Positions 22,124-32,869 of a stretch of DNA of 64,000 nucleotides are shown piece by piece. The translations under genes were made by a program, and so were the position numbers. The notes under the pieces are model-generated. The model worked only from the letters and a program-made list of their open reading frames with translations. It made no database searches and was not told the DNA's origin. The DNA is from Staphylotrichum longicolle. Lineage: Eukaryota; Ascomycota; Sordariomycetes; Sordariales; Chaetomiaceae. The stretch lies in the NCBI GenBank assembly GCA_019096155.1, contig JAHCVI010000004.1:3596001-3660000 (forward strand). The letters run 5' to 3'. The stretch's first letter is position 1. The number at the start of each line of letters is the position of its first letter.

Positions 22124-23417
22124 GTTTGCACATGTGGATGTCGCTGAGCGGCAATTCAGGGGGGCAGACCAAGGGCAAGCAAGGGATAACTTTGGGACGA
22201 GTAAAATGAATGGAACGGAAGTCAGGCATGTACTGGCGTGGCAAAAGCAAACGCATGTTTGCGATGATTTTCTCTCTACCGGGCAGTCGGGATCCGGGTC
22301 TCGAAGCTCGGGGTCTCAACTTCAAGCCCGAGACATTCTCCAGTCCACAGCAATCCGCATCCTCAGGCAGGTTACCTGAATTAGGTAGGTAGCCAACAAC
22401 ACCGGACTTTAAAGACTCGGGGAAACCACTTTACTTAAGATTTCAACCGTAGGATGGTATTGGCTCTACCTGATTCTGGATAAGAGTCAAAGTTGCAATT
22501 TTATTGCCGTTAGAGATGAAGGTATCCCACCCAAATCCCTCCCCCATCCCATGCACATCACCAACTCCCGCATTTCAGAAACACTGCGTGAGCCTCCTCC
22601 AACCTCTTCAACCATGCCAGTTTATGGGCCGTCAAGTCATTTTATTCTGCACCCCCGGATCTTCGCCACTCTCCGTTGTACTAGAATGCTTCTGCGAGGT
22701 TGTTGGCGTGACCCTTGAGCTCGCCAACGTCATCCCTGCAGCTAGCCACCCAGAGCCACCGTAATAGGGGTTATGTGAGCCGGTTTCAAAACGACATACA
22801 TCTTTATTTGGCTGTGTCTGTTTCGTTAGGTGGAAAGTAGCTACACGTTTAAGGTACCACGGCGATTGAACCGCATGCGGCAAACTTCTGTTGCATATCA
22901 AGATACTGCCGAGTTATTTACCTTACTCTCTTCTCTTCCAAAATCGATGAAATTTGGGTCACAAGCGATAATATATTTGGAGAATAGGAAGACAATACAG
23001 GCCCGAGCAAGCTTCATCTGTGACTCCGATCTGAATGTTGGTAAGCTCCAGGTTCAATGCTTGATTGCAAGAGAGAGCTTGCCTTTCACAGTGACCTTGA
23101 GGTTATCTCAGCGGCGCCCCCAATTGGGTCTGTGATCACCTCTTGGCATGTTCCAAGCCGCTGTGTGGCGTTCAACATGAGCTTGGGTACCTACCAATTG
23201 TGCCTCTCGCGTCGCGGCCCAAGGCACACAGACTGAGGCTGACCCGGATGAGCCCGGGACCAGGCAAAGGGGTGGCAGCGGTGTGCTGAGCCGCCAACCC
23301 GAAAAACCCAATGTTTTCCACCAACTTCCCACAGCCAGACATCACCTGGTTTCGTGACAACCTGGGATTAGCACAACTGCGCAACGTCCCATAACACTCA
23401 TCCGCCTGACTGTCGTC
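22124..23417. other. long intergenic region
   Basis: No supported gene. A TACCT/AGGTAGGTA motif cluster lies near 22373-22391. Confidence 0.5.
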
Positions 23418-24182
23418 ATGTCGCTGACGCTGGCACCGGATCCGGCGATTTTGGGGTTTCAAAGAGCAATCCGCGAGTTTAAGAAAGACCTTAAGGACGA
23501 GGCATTGTACAGAGAGATCTTGGCAACAACGTCAGTCGACCAGGTTTACACTCTCGCGGAGAAGATCCAAGAGGAACAGGGCAAAACCGGACATCTCCGC
23601 CATCTCTCCAAGATTCAGAAGTACCTGGAAAAGCTGAACCTCTACGCTGGGGCCATTGACACATTCGTGCAAGTTCAGCCGGATATCCTCGCCCTCATTG
23701 GGGTCCTATCAAGCTTCTGATCCAGTGGACGAGTACGCTGAGCAAGTCTCAGGATGCCATTGCCAACATTGCCACCGAGATTGGCGACCTTCTTCCCGAG
23801 TTCACCGACATGGCAGCACTGTTTAGTCACAACAACCGGCTGAGCGATGTTTTGTGCCTCTTCTTCCAGGACATCCTCGACTTCTACCTTGTCACTCTGA
23901 GATTCTTCAGCTTATCAAGTGAGCTTCCCACTTTCCAGCCGCCAACGCATCCGCTCATACCAGCACGCTCTAGGGTGGCGGTATTTTTTCGAGTCCCTGT
24001 GGCCGAAGCAAAAGGAGAAGATCGAGCTTGTCAAGACGCACATCGAACGGCATGCGATGATGGTGAAATGCACTTCTCTCCGGTTGGTCATGAACAGGCA
24101 TGCTGCCAGATTGAGGTATAGGAATTCGTGGTGGCCCAGCGAGGCCGCATCCAGTCAGCTAAATCCAAAACTGAAGCGGTGA
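23418..24182 (+). pseudogene. truncated N-terminal (DUF7708-like) part of a fungal STAND/NACHT protein
   Basis: Exon 1 (23418-23918) starts ILGFQRAIREFKKDL and continues SKIQKYLEKLNLYAGAIDTF, VQPDILALI, the usual N-terminal helical domain of many fungal NACHT proteins. The frame slips by one base in the GGGG run at 23700-23703; the next frame resumes exactly at WGPIKLLIQWTSTLSKSQDA. A 55-nt GT-AG intron (23919-23973) joins to WRYFFESLWPKQKEKIEL and KTHIERHAMMVK. The frame ends at 24182, and no P-loop or NACHT sequence follows, so the effector-type N-domain is left without its receptor. The domain name is from memory of similar proteins. Confidence 0.7.
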
Positions 24183-24481
24183 GCGGCGTTTCTGCTACTG
24201 CACAGAGTACCTGTCTTTGGAAGGTGAAAAAGTGTTCAGATCCGTTGAAACCTGGGCCTCGATATCCGACGTCTGCTTAAAATGATGAAACAAGACCGAC
24301 CCAAACACATGCCAGCCATCCTTATTGAAATCGGAGACCACAAGCCCTGCTGAACAGGGGCGCTTGCAGAGCAGAACCACGCGGGAAAATTAGATAAGCT
24401 CACCCTCCGCTCGACTCGCGCGTCGAAGTAGTTTCAGTGGCTGGAGTATTTGACATTCAACTTCCTTTGGCAACTAAACCT

Positions 24482-26404
24482 CTATGAGGGAGGAACCGCT
24501 CGGGAGTCATCCTGGGACAGTGGAATACTCTTCCAGTCCTCCCACCATCGCGGCGTGGTCTGTGGCCACACATCGCCAAAGGCTTCGCCGTAGATCTCCT
24601 CCCCGTCATAGTGCCTTGACTTCCCGGCGAGGTACTGCCACTGAGTGCCGGCTTCGACGGTGCCGTGAGAATGGAGCTCTCGTATTTCGACGACATCAGG
24701 ACCGCTGCTTCTTCGCTCACAGCTCCACGACCGGGCGAACCATCTTAGGAGGTCTTGGAAGAGCCTATCGTAGACACCCGGGGCATACCGACCCGCTTTG
24801 CGTTCGGGTAGCAGCTGCAGATGCTGAAGGCCGCCGCCACGCGTAGATGAGATGAGGTCGAAGATGGCGCGTGCCAGGCCGGCGTCCACGGCGGCGTTCG
24901 CGAATGCTTGGCTAAGATAGGCCCGTGGGATTTCTTCGGGCGTATTGCTGAACTCGCCACTCCCGTCTAAGGTGTCCTCGTTGGGGAGCACGCTATACCG
25001 CAGCCTCAGCGACAAGCGCCGGAGCCGGGAAAGACGGCCCAACTCACGATATACTGCGCATTCCCGGGCGTCGCCTAGTGTTCGGTCGACGGGGAGCTGG
25101 ACGTCTTCCAGATTCGGGCATTTCTCCCTGAGCTGCGCACAGAGGTCCGGAGTCAAGACGATAGGGGGCGGTGGCGGGGGGTTGTTCTCGTCCTCGAAGC
25201 TGAAGTAGTCCGGATACGGCCGCAAAGAAAGGTGCTGCACCGATTCGCCGTGCCGGTCCAGTATAGTATCAAACAGGGCATCATCGACGTGACCGTCCAG
25301 GCGGAGGCTTTGTAGTGAGTGCGGGTTCAGAGAGGCAAGCAACCGGCGCACGGCCCTGGCGCCCTCGGCGTCGATGTCGAGCATACACAGGGCATTGAGA
25401 GACGTCAGGTCTCCGCGGGCGGCGATATCCGCCAGGGTGTCAGTGGATGCCGTGTAGCAGGGCAAGGTCAGGCGGCAGAGCTTGGAGAAGTCGGTGCGGG
25501 CCGCCCAGGCGCTGATGTCGCAGAGTGCCATTGTTCTAAAGAAAAGGCTCCGTAGCTTTCCGTGCTGTACTTTTGGGGAGAACGAGTTGTTGGGAGGAGC
25601 AAGTGAGTTCCCGCCCAGCGTGGCGATAAACTAGACGTGCTGAAGATTGGGCGCCATGCCCACGACCATGCCTAGAACATCGTCGTTGTCATAGTTGAGC
25701 TGGCCATCCGTTCCGTAATTACGCCCTTCTGCAACAATGCTGTAGAGGGCCGGTGATGTGGCGAGCGCGTACTCGTCCGGGTCCATGTTGATGGCCTTGT
25801 GGGAGCCGTCACGGTGTACCACGAGACTGCCGAGGTGAAAACGATGTATATGAAGACGGCAAGTGCTCGCGGCGTGTATGGCGGCCAGAATAGATCGGGG
25901 CATGGTGCGGAATCCCCAGACGAGATCTTTCAAAGCTGGCAACCGGCCGATGAAGCGGGCAAGGGCCAGCCAGGTCTCGCTTGTGGCCGATTCCAGTTGG
26001 GGTGCGCCACTCTGTTGGGCTGACCGTAGTACCGGGCAGCAGAAACGGGGTATATCCGAGAGCGACGGCGCTTGGGCGTTCTCGTACCACCAGTCGTCGA
26101 CCCGGTCTTGGCCGGGTGGGATAACCTTAAGCCTCTGCACATAACAGTGACGGCCGCCGTCTCGGTCGAGCACTTCGGCCCACTGGTCCAAGACACGCAT
26201 CAAATGCTCGGGATTGGCCAGTGCTAGGCGCACCTGGCAGAACCGCTGGCTTGAGGCGACCGCGCAGCATTGCCTGCTCGTCAAGGAAAAGGCCCACAAG
26301 TCGCTGCGTCCTCGGTTGGGGGGACCATCATCGTCGTCGTCGCCGAGATGTTGGCAAATGCGACTCAAGGCGAGCCAAGGCAGTGTCTCGAGCTTGGCCA
26401 GCAT
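24482..26404 (-). CDS. F-box/LRR-like protein, one in-frame TAG
   Basis: ATG at 26404 begins MLAKLETLPWLALSRICQHL, an F-box-like start. LWAFSLTSRQCCAVASSQRF follows, then leucine-rich spacing (LTSLNALCMLDID, LQSLRLDG, VQHLSLRP, LRRLSLRLRY). The frame would be 641 codons but has TAG at 25631-25633 (codon 258). Both sides are in the same frame and read as one protein (VGMAPNLQHV before, FIATLGGNSLAPPNN after). A GTCTAG donor removing the stop would be non-canonical and was not supported. F-box proteins recruit substrates to SCF ubiquitin ligases; many fungal ones are lineage-specific. With only the first half, the F-box would remain but the leucine-rich part would be lost. Confidence 0.72.
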
Positions 26405-26915
26405 CGTCACTCGAAACTACCTCATGAAGAAAGAAACGAGCAAGTGTTGACAACCAGTTGCTGTTCAAAGAATAGGATGTGATCACAAATGGACTTTGGG
26501 CCCAGAGGTGAGAGTGGGTACTCGGTAGCAGTTGAAGGTTCCGCGGGATATTTCTCCAAACTTGGTTGGTCGGGCACAGTCGGGTTCTTCACTGGCTGTT
26601 GCCACGTGCATTGCCAAGGAGTTGGAATCTCCAAGAACTCCAGGGGCAGTTAACGTCTGACGTGCTTCCATTACACGGGCTCTATTGTCTTGTGTTGGAC
26701 AGCGAAAAGACACTTAGGGACGTCAACTCGATTCAAGAGCACCTTTCATGGGCAAGGCTAGGTAACAAGAAATGCAAGACCTCAGGTTAATACACGATCG
26801 GGTGTAGAGGTAAAAACGGGATCAAGAGGCCTGGCAGACGGCTAGTGGTCTTTTAGCTAACGAGAACAAGACCAAACTCATCGACGAGGATCTTTCTCTG
26901 TGTGATGACCTGGAA

Positions 26916-29818
26916 CTATGATGAAACTTGCTGTGGCGCTGCGGTAAAGTCCCTTGCGCCGGCATCAAGCAGCAGCTTCTCGAGTGTCGCTTTTGTTGTG
27001 GTCATCCTCGCACCCTGGCGTCGCAACCTCGACGCGATCTGCCCGTCAAAGGCGCAGCGCGCTCTCCTGAGGACCCGGAGAGGGCTGTCAAGCGCCAGGT
27101 CGTTGCTTAGACCGGTTCCTGGCACTTTGTATCCCGCTGCTGAGCCGACAGCGTTGACATCCGCGCCCCTGTCGAGCAACATCTTGACGGCCTCCTGGTC
27201 GCGGAGCTGCACGGCAGCTTGCAGCGGTGTGAGTCGACAGGGGGACGAGTTGACATCTGAACCCTTTTGCATGACCCACTCCAGCATGGAGCCTGCCGGG
27301 CTGCCGTGATTGTGCTCGACCACGGCCGCGAGAAGCAGACTCTCCCAGCCAACTGTTGGAGCAAGATGCTCGATGATTCTCAGGCGCTTCTTTTTGTCCA
27401 TAGGGGATCTCCAAACGCCCCCCGACTTTCTTGTCGAACATGTATCGTTGAAGAACAACAGCAGCAGACATGTCTCAGTCGTTCCTGGTCGCATCGGATG
27501 GGCCCGTTTCTCACTGATTCCGATGGAAAAAGATGTTTCGATGATTTGTTGGGCGTCCAAGGCTCGCAACGCAGCATGCGCAATGAGAAACCACTCCTTT
27601 TCGTAGCATTCCGTTAGGGCAGCGATTCGGGAGTTTGATGGTGGTATGACCCAGGTGAAGAAGAGATTCCGGTAAACCACTCTTGGTCCTCGCAGGTGAT
27701 GGGGCGCGGCGGGGTTGACGAAGTCTAAGCAGGCATCGGTCAGGCCGTTGTTGACCAACATCTCTTCCCAGTCTCTGATGAGATTGTGTCCTGTCGCGAG
27801 ACAGTAGTCCTCAATCAAGTCCTCGCTGATGGGACTATCAGAAGCCCGAGCCGACAGCGCTGTGTGCAAGACCAGGTCTGCCCACTCCCGGCTGATGATA
27901 TGCTCGCGGAGCGCAAAACGAGATATCTGGCTCTTGGAATTGACTGCAGTCCGCTCGGCGTACAAGAATTCCTTGACTGTGTAATGTGCCAAAATGACCA
28001 GGTCCACTTTCTTATAGTGAACGACTGCCCCAGACTCTGGGTCGTCTACACGCACAGCATCTGGTACGAAAGTGACGAGACAACCGCACGTCTCGCGGAT
28101 GTCAAAGACATTGTGGAAATTGTCGTCAGGTAAGGCCAGGGAACGGACAACCATGTTTAGAACCACTTGTGCCGTCATTTGGTGGTGTCCGAGCTCGCTT
28201 TGGGCCGCCAGGATAGCCAGAATCTCTCGGGCAAACTCGCGGTGTTCGTGTGGGATGGCAAGCAAAATCCTCTCATACGTCTCATCCAGGGTCTCCGGTA
28301 GCTCGGCCAAGGCCTTGCGGACGGCTGATTGAGTTTTGAGCCTACCCAGGATGTCGATTTGGCAGACCGCCCATCGGAACCTACATCATGGATGATTAAC
28401 CATAGCACGCGATGGATCGACACCTGCTGAAAACTTACATCCCCTTGGCCCCCATCACCAGCGCATCCTCGACTTCTTTAATCAGAGCTGCCGGCCAGGC
28501 AGCAAACTTTGGATTGCTTCTCAACTTCGAGGCGACATATATCCGAAGGTCCTCCGCGACGAGGTTATTCGACATCGGGAGCGGGACGGCGCAAGGCTTG
28601 ATGCACTGCTCAATATCGAGATATTGCCGACTGGTCACCAAGAGACGCAGCTTGCTGAACCGGGATTCCGTCATGAGCGCCGTCAGCGCGGTCAGGAGGT
28701 TTGTGTAGGGCATACTCTCGTCGATGGCATCTATCGCGACGTAGGCGGCATCCAACGGTTGAAGTACCGCAGCGAGGATGGACAGAAGGCTGTCTGTGTC
28801 GGGCTCCTGTCGTTCCCGGTAAGCCTCTGCGAGCTCGTTGGGTATGTGCGCCGCCTGGTTACAGAGCTGAGCAGTAATCCACCGCAACAACGGCCCGGTC
28901 TCATCTTGGTTTCGACCGAAGTAACAGTAGTAGTAAGCCCAACCGACCCTGCGGTTCTTGCGATACTGATGTAGTGTTTGGACAAGATGTGAGAACAGGA
29001 TGGTCTTGCCGGCACCCGGGATACCGTGAATCCAGAGTGTTCGATGGCCGCCGTGGACGAAATCGACCCAGGCGGAGCTCCGCAGCACCCAGTTGCCCGT
29101 GTGCTCTTCGTAGAGGTGCCTTGAGCGGTTGTGGACTTCCGACGGATTCGTATGCTCCAGCCAATTGACTATTTCCTGGCGTTCGGAGACTAGACCCGGC
29201 ATCAGCAGAAACGTTTCGCAGCGAGAGAGGGGATTTAGGGGCCCTACTGACCAGTCAGATGGTTCTCAACCTTGCCAACCGTGAGCTTGACATCTTTGAC
29301 GTCTTGTCTAACGATCGTCAGTCAAGATTCAGCGCATACCACACGCTTATCAGTTCAAGTTAGCACTCACGAAATGTCGTCACCAAAGCCAGCGATAAGG
29401 TAGCCTTCTGGGTAATCATGTCGGCCACGAGTTTCTTGACTCTTTCCTCTCCGCCAGCAGCCCATTTCAGGGACTGCTTGATCTTCTGTCGTTTGTGAGA
29501 GCCCGTTTGCGTATGGGGCGATGAAATGGATAGCTTGGACAGTTCCTGTTCCAACATTTGCACTGACACATGGCAGCTGTCAATGGGCTGCCTGGTCGCC
29601 TTCTCAATGGCCGAGCAGTTGACGGGATCGGAGGCATCATGGAGTCTCTGCAACTCGTTGACGATGTCTTTCATGGACGAGGCCTCGGCATGCAACCTTA
29701 GCAAAGCCGTGGGCGCGTCCTTCGTGGCGTCGATAAGGCGCTTGGAAAGTTGGACGACACGGTCGGTCAGTTGAACAAAGGCCACGACACTGGCCCCGAA
29801 GGCTAGGGCTTCTGCCAT
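26916..29818 (-). CDS. NLR-like receptor: SesA-type N-domain, NACHT, ankyrin-like C-terminus
   Basis: Model: complement(join(26916..28380, 28439..29189, 29252..29302, 29371..29818)), 904 aa. Residues 1-120 (MAEALAFGASVVAFVQLTDR) are the hydrophobic-helical N-domain of fungal NLRs (SesA/NACHT_N type). The NACHT domain has Walker A GIPGAGKT (222-229) and Walker B YVAIDAIDE (316-324), then LRLLVTSRQYLDIE. FRWAVCQIDIL and LDETYERILLAIP mark the winged-helix region after NACHT. Residues about 797-895 hold ankyrin-like units (TPLQAAVQLRDQEAVKMLLDRGADVNA). The intron at 29303-29370 uses a CAAG acceptor, the only in-frame choice. Such proteins trigger regulated cell death or immune-like responses in fungi. 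Both the NTPase and the N-domain look intact. Confidence 0.88.
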
Positions 29819-30657
29819 TGCGCAGTGAGATTGTGAAACGTATGGGATATTCAAGAAAAAGAAGAGATGCAAAAGAAAACGTGCATGGAACGCCGTCTGG
29901 TGAAGAAGGCCACCACTCTTCCTCAACTCGAAAATTGCGGGGAGCGCACCACAGCCTCAAGCCCTGGATGCAGCCACGGGGCTGTGCAGAACGGAGGGCT
30001 CCGAGTGTGCCTGGCTCAGCGTGGGAATGCCCACAGGCAGACTCTTTTCGGATGCATAACCTGCGGGGGAACAGGGGGGAGATGATTGGTTGCCCGCAGC
30101 GCTCAGTCAGATGCAATGAGCGGGTGTGGTAGCCCTTTGCCCATTTTGCAGATTTCACGCTGCGGTTCCTCCCTCCTAGAAGAAAGGAAAAGTGAAAGAA
30201 AAGAGGGAGAAGACTACACCATGAACGTATATGTCCAACGGCGGTGCCGTAGTCGGCTGCCTACGTCTATCTTCCTGCCAACCTGGTGGTACCTTACCTT
30301 AAACTAAGGACATAGGCTGTCGACGAGCGGCCAATAGAGGGAGGCTTGGAGCGCAGCAAAGTCAACCCACTTGAGGGAACCAAAACTTCTTGGAGAGCAG
30401 GGGTTATTCCTGACTCAGTCTTTGTTGACTTCTTTCTGAACTTCGCATTCCAATTTCCAGGCCTCGGCTCGCTCCATCTTCTCTATGATTAACGTGAGAT
30501 TGGTTCTCAACTGTTCTAGTCTTGGGTTGAAGTTTTGTTTGATCTCAATGCCGCGCCAATTATCTAGTGTCTGAGACTGTGAGAGAAGCGCTCGAGCAAT
30601 CTTCAGTCAATAGCCCTTGATTTACCATCTTATGACTGGCACCTGTCTAGCTCAAGG
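29819..30657. other. intergenic region
   Basis: No supported gene. It serves as the promoter-side region of the NLR. A GGTACCTTACCTTA motif lies near 30288-30301. Confidence 0.5.
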
Positions 30658-31731
30658 TTACAGGTCGGTCTTTGCAGGTTCCCCAGCCCAAGCCCTCCGA
30701 ATCAGCTCCCGTAGCTTTTCCTGGTCAACCTCCCTCGGATTGGAATACCGATTCTCCATGGCAATAGCCGCCGCCTTGTCAACGTCCTCCTCCTTCATGC
30801 CAAACGTCTTCAACGCCCTCTCGACCCTAAGCTGATTCAACAGCGCATTCAAGCCCTCGATGGCGTCGCCATTCGACTCGGGCAGCACCTCAGCCAGATC
30901 CCTCATCGCCTCCGGCACGGCCGGGTTGTTGTACGCGATGGTGTGCGGCAGCAGGATCGTGTGCGTCTCGGCGTGCGGGAGGTCGAACGAGCCGCCGACG
31001 GTGTGGCAGAGCTTGTGGTGCAGCGACATGGCCGTGCTGCCCAGGCACAGGCCGCACAACCAGGCGCCGTACAGGGCCTTGCTGCGCGCCTCGAGGTCGC
31101 TGCCGTCCTTGACGATGACGAGGAGTGACGCTGCCAGCGCACGCACGCCTTCCTTGGCGAGGAGCTTGATGATGGGGTTGGTGTCAGGCGCATAGAGGGC
31201 CTCGACGGCGTGGGCGATGGCGTTGACGCCACTTGTTGCGCTGTGGCTCTGGGGCAGGGTTGTGGTGAGGTTGACGTCGTAGATGACGATCGATGGGAAA
31301 ATCTTGGGGTCGCGCCTCGTCGTCTTGCGGCCGTTGACGGTCTCGCCGAGGATGGGCGTTCACTCGCTGCCGGCGTAGGTGGTGGGGATGCAGATGTGGA
31401 GGAGGCCGGTGCGGATGCTGATGGCTTTGCCTAGGCCGATGGTGCTTCCGCCGCCGACAGACACGATGCTGTCAGCCTTCAGGTTCTGCGCGACGGCAAG
31501 CGCCCGTTCGGTGGTGTCGGCGGGCGTGTGCATTGCTGCTTCTGTGAAAATGCCGACGGCCCTTGAGCCGATCAGGTCTCGAACTTTCTCGGCTTCTCCG
31601 GCCTGAAAGCTTGTTGACAGGATCAAGGCTGCCTGGCGACCCTCCCGCTCGAGCTCTTCTGGCAGCTTAGAGAGGCTCCCGGAGCCAAAGATGACACGGC
31701 CCGGGCTTGCCGTGTAGATGAAGGACTCCAT
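30658..31731 (-). CDS. maleylacetate reductase (Fe-ADH family), one in-frame TGA
   Basis: ATG at 31731 (MESFIYTASPGRVIFGSGSL). The NAD-binding SVGGGSTIGLGKA and IPTTYAGSE are family blocks. TGA at 31360-31362 (codon 124) interrupts between AGSE and TPILGET. The frame then continues without change through NAIAHAVEALYAPDTNPI and the His-rich metal region LHHKLCHTVGGSFDLPHAETH to the end at 30658, 357 codons in all. Maleylacetate reductase converts maleylacetate to 3-oxoadipate in hydroxyquinol/resorcinol catabolism. The partner ring-cleavage dioxygenase is not next to it. Bacterial enzymes as I recall have Met at the TGA position, so the original residue is uncertain. Confidence 0.83.
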
Positions 31732-32584
31732 TGTGTGTTGACAAAATGGCGGTTTAGCGACAGTTGTAGTATGAGTGGGTGTTGACCAAGAAACGCCGGT
31801 TGTCAGTCTTCTAAAACGGGTGGCACTGCAAACGGAAGCTCCAAAATGTAGTCCTTCCACTACATTTTGTATACTTGGTCAAACAGCGCAATTGGTTGTT
31901 ACTAATCATTTTGTCATAGGCAAGAATGAAACTTGGGCGGGGTGTTGGACGATGTTTCCCGAGCTTTCGGGATCCGGCGTTCGACTTCGGCAGGGGTACC
32001 GAGGTCTTCAATCTCTTTTGTAGACAGCGAAGTGACAGCCGCTGCCCAGACGGTGATCATGGAGCAACAGAAAAAACGAGGAACTAGTAGCCGCGGAATT
32101 AGGGCTCGAAGTGAGGGATCATCAACTGTGTTAGTATGTTCCGCTTACAATTTTACGACGTAGTTAGGGACGTTCAACTGTTTCTCAGGTTAAGGTGGGG
32201 CGCTGTTGCGTTCCGCTCCCTACGGTATTCATAACTTGAATAGTTCTCTTCGAGTACTGTCGGTATCTACCAATCTGATATTGGTTTGCTTCCATGAGCG
32301 CATAAAGAAAACAGTCTCAAGTTAAGTTGATAGTTCCCACGGATGAGAGTGTGTGACGAGAAGATGAATGGGAAAGGGGGAGGTGATGTCTTCCCTTTCA
32401 AGACTAATAGAGTGGACCCCTTTTCCAAGCAGACCCTGTGTGGAACGAGATGACCGAAACCGAGACCATTGTGGAGCCGACACAAAAAATCCTTTTCTTT
32501 CAAATATCCCTTTGCTTCTACTTAAGACCCTTCTCCCTGCTCCCTTCCAACAACCAGCCTATAGCGAGTGCCCACACTTGCAAT
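31732..32584. other. intergenic region before the tRNA genes
   Basis: No supported gene. An 852-nt spacer between the reductase start and the first tRNA. Confidence 0.5.
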
Positions 32585-32656
32585 TCTTCCATAGTATAGT
32601 GGTCAGTATGCGAGCTTGTCACGCTCGAGACCCGGGTTCAATTCCCGGTGGGAGAG
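32585..32656 (+). tRNA. tRNA-Asp(GTC), no intron
   Basis: 72 nt folding as a full cloverleaf. Acceptor TCTTCCA pairs with TGGGAGA (one T-G wobble). Anticodon stem CGAGC/GCTCG encloses TTGTCAC, with anticodon GTC at 32618-32620. T-arm is CCGGGTTCAATTCCCGG, and the discriminator is G32656. Internal A and B boxes are present (TAGTATAGTGG and GGTTCAATTCC). Confidence 0.95.
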
Positions 32657-32696
32657 AGAATCACACCAGCTACAGTGGATGCCACACATCCACCCA

Positions 32697-32801
32697 TCTT
32701 CCGTAGTATAGTGGTCAGTATGTGAGCTTGTCATCGGATTCCTCGCCTGCCCAAGAGTCCAGACACCGCTCGAGACCCGGGTTCAATTCCCGGCGGGAGA
32801 G
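32697..32801 (+). tRNA. tRNA-Asp(GTC) with a 33-nt intron
   Basis: The same cloverleaf as the gene 40 nt upstream, with acceptor TCTTCCG/CGGGAGA, identical D- and T-arms and discriminator G32801. Anticodon GTC is at 32730-32732. A 33-nt insertion (32734-32766) sits right after A37, the standard nuclear tRNA intron position 37/38, and removing it gives exactly 72 nt. The first anticodon-stem pair is T-G rather than C-G. It is followed 19 nt later by T5 (32821-32825), a Pol III terminator. Confidence 0.9.
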
Positions 32802-32820
32802 AACACAGTGATTCCCCATC

Positions 32821-32825
32821 TTTTT
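32821..32825 (+). terminator. Pol III T-run terminator after the tRNA pair
   Basis: TTTTT, the first run of four or more T downstream of either tRNA. The 40-nt spacer between the two tRNAs has none. Confidence 0.6.
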
Positions 32826-32869
32826 GGCTTCTTTTCCTTCCATAATTACCCTCTCTTCCCTTTGACTGT

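Noticed and set aside
25631..25700. Intron removing the F-box TAG
   Set aside because: The only donor before the stop is GTCTAG, with no good branch site; the frame is the same on both sides, so a point stop is simpler.
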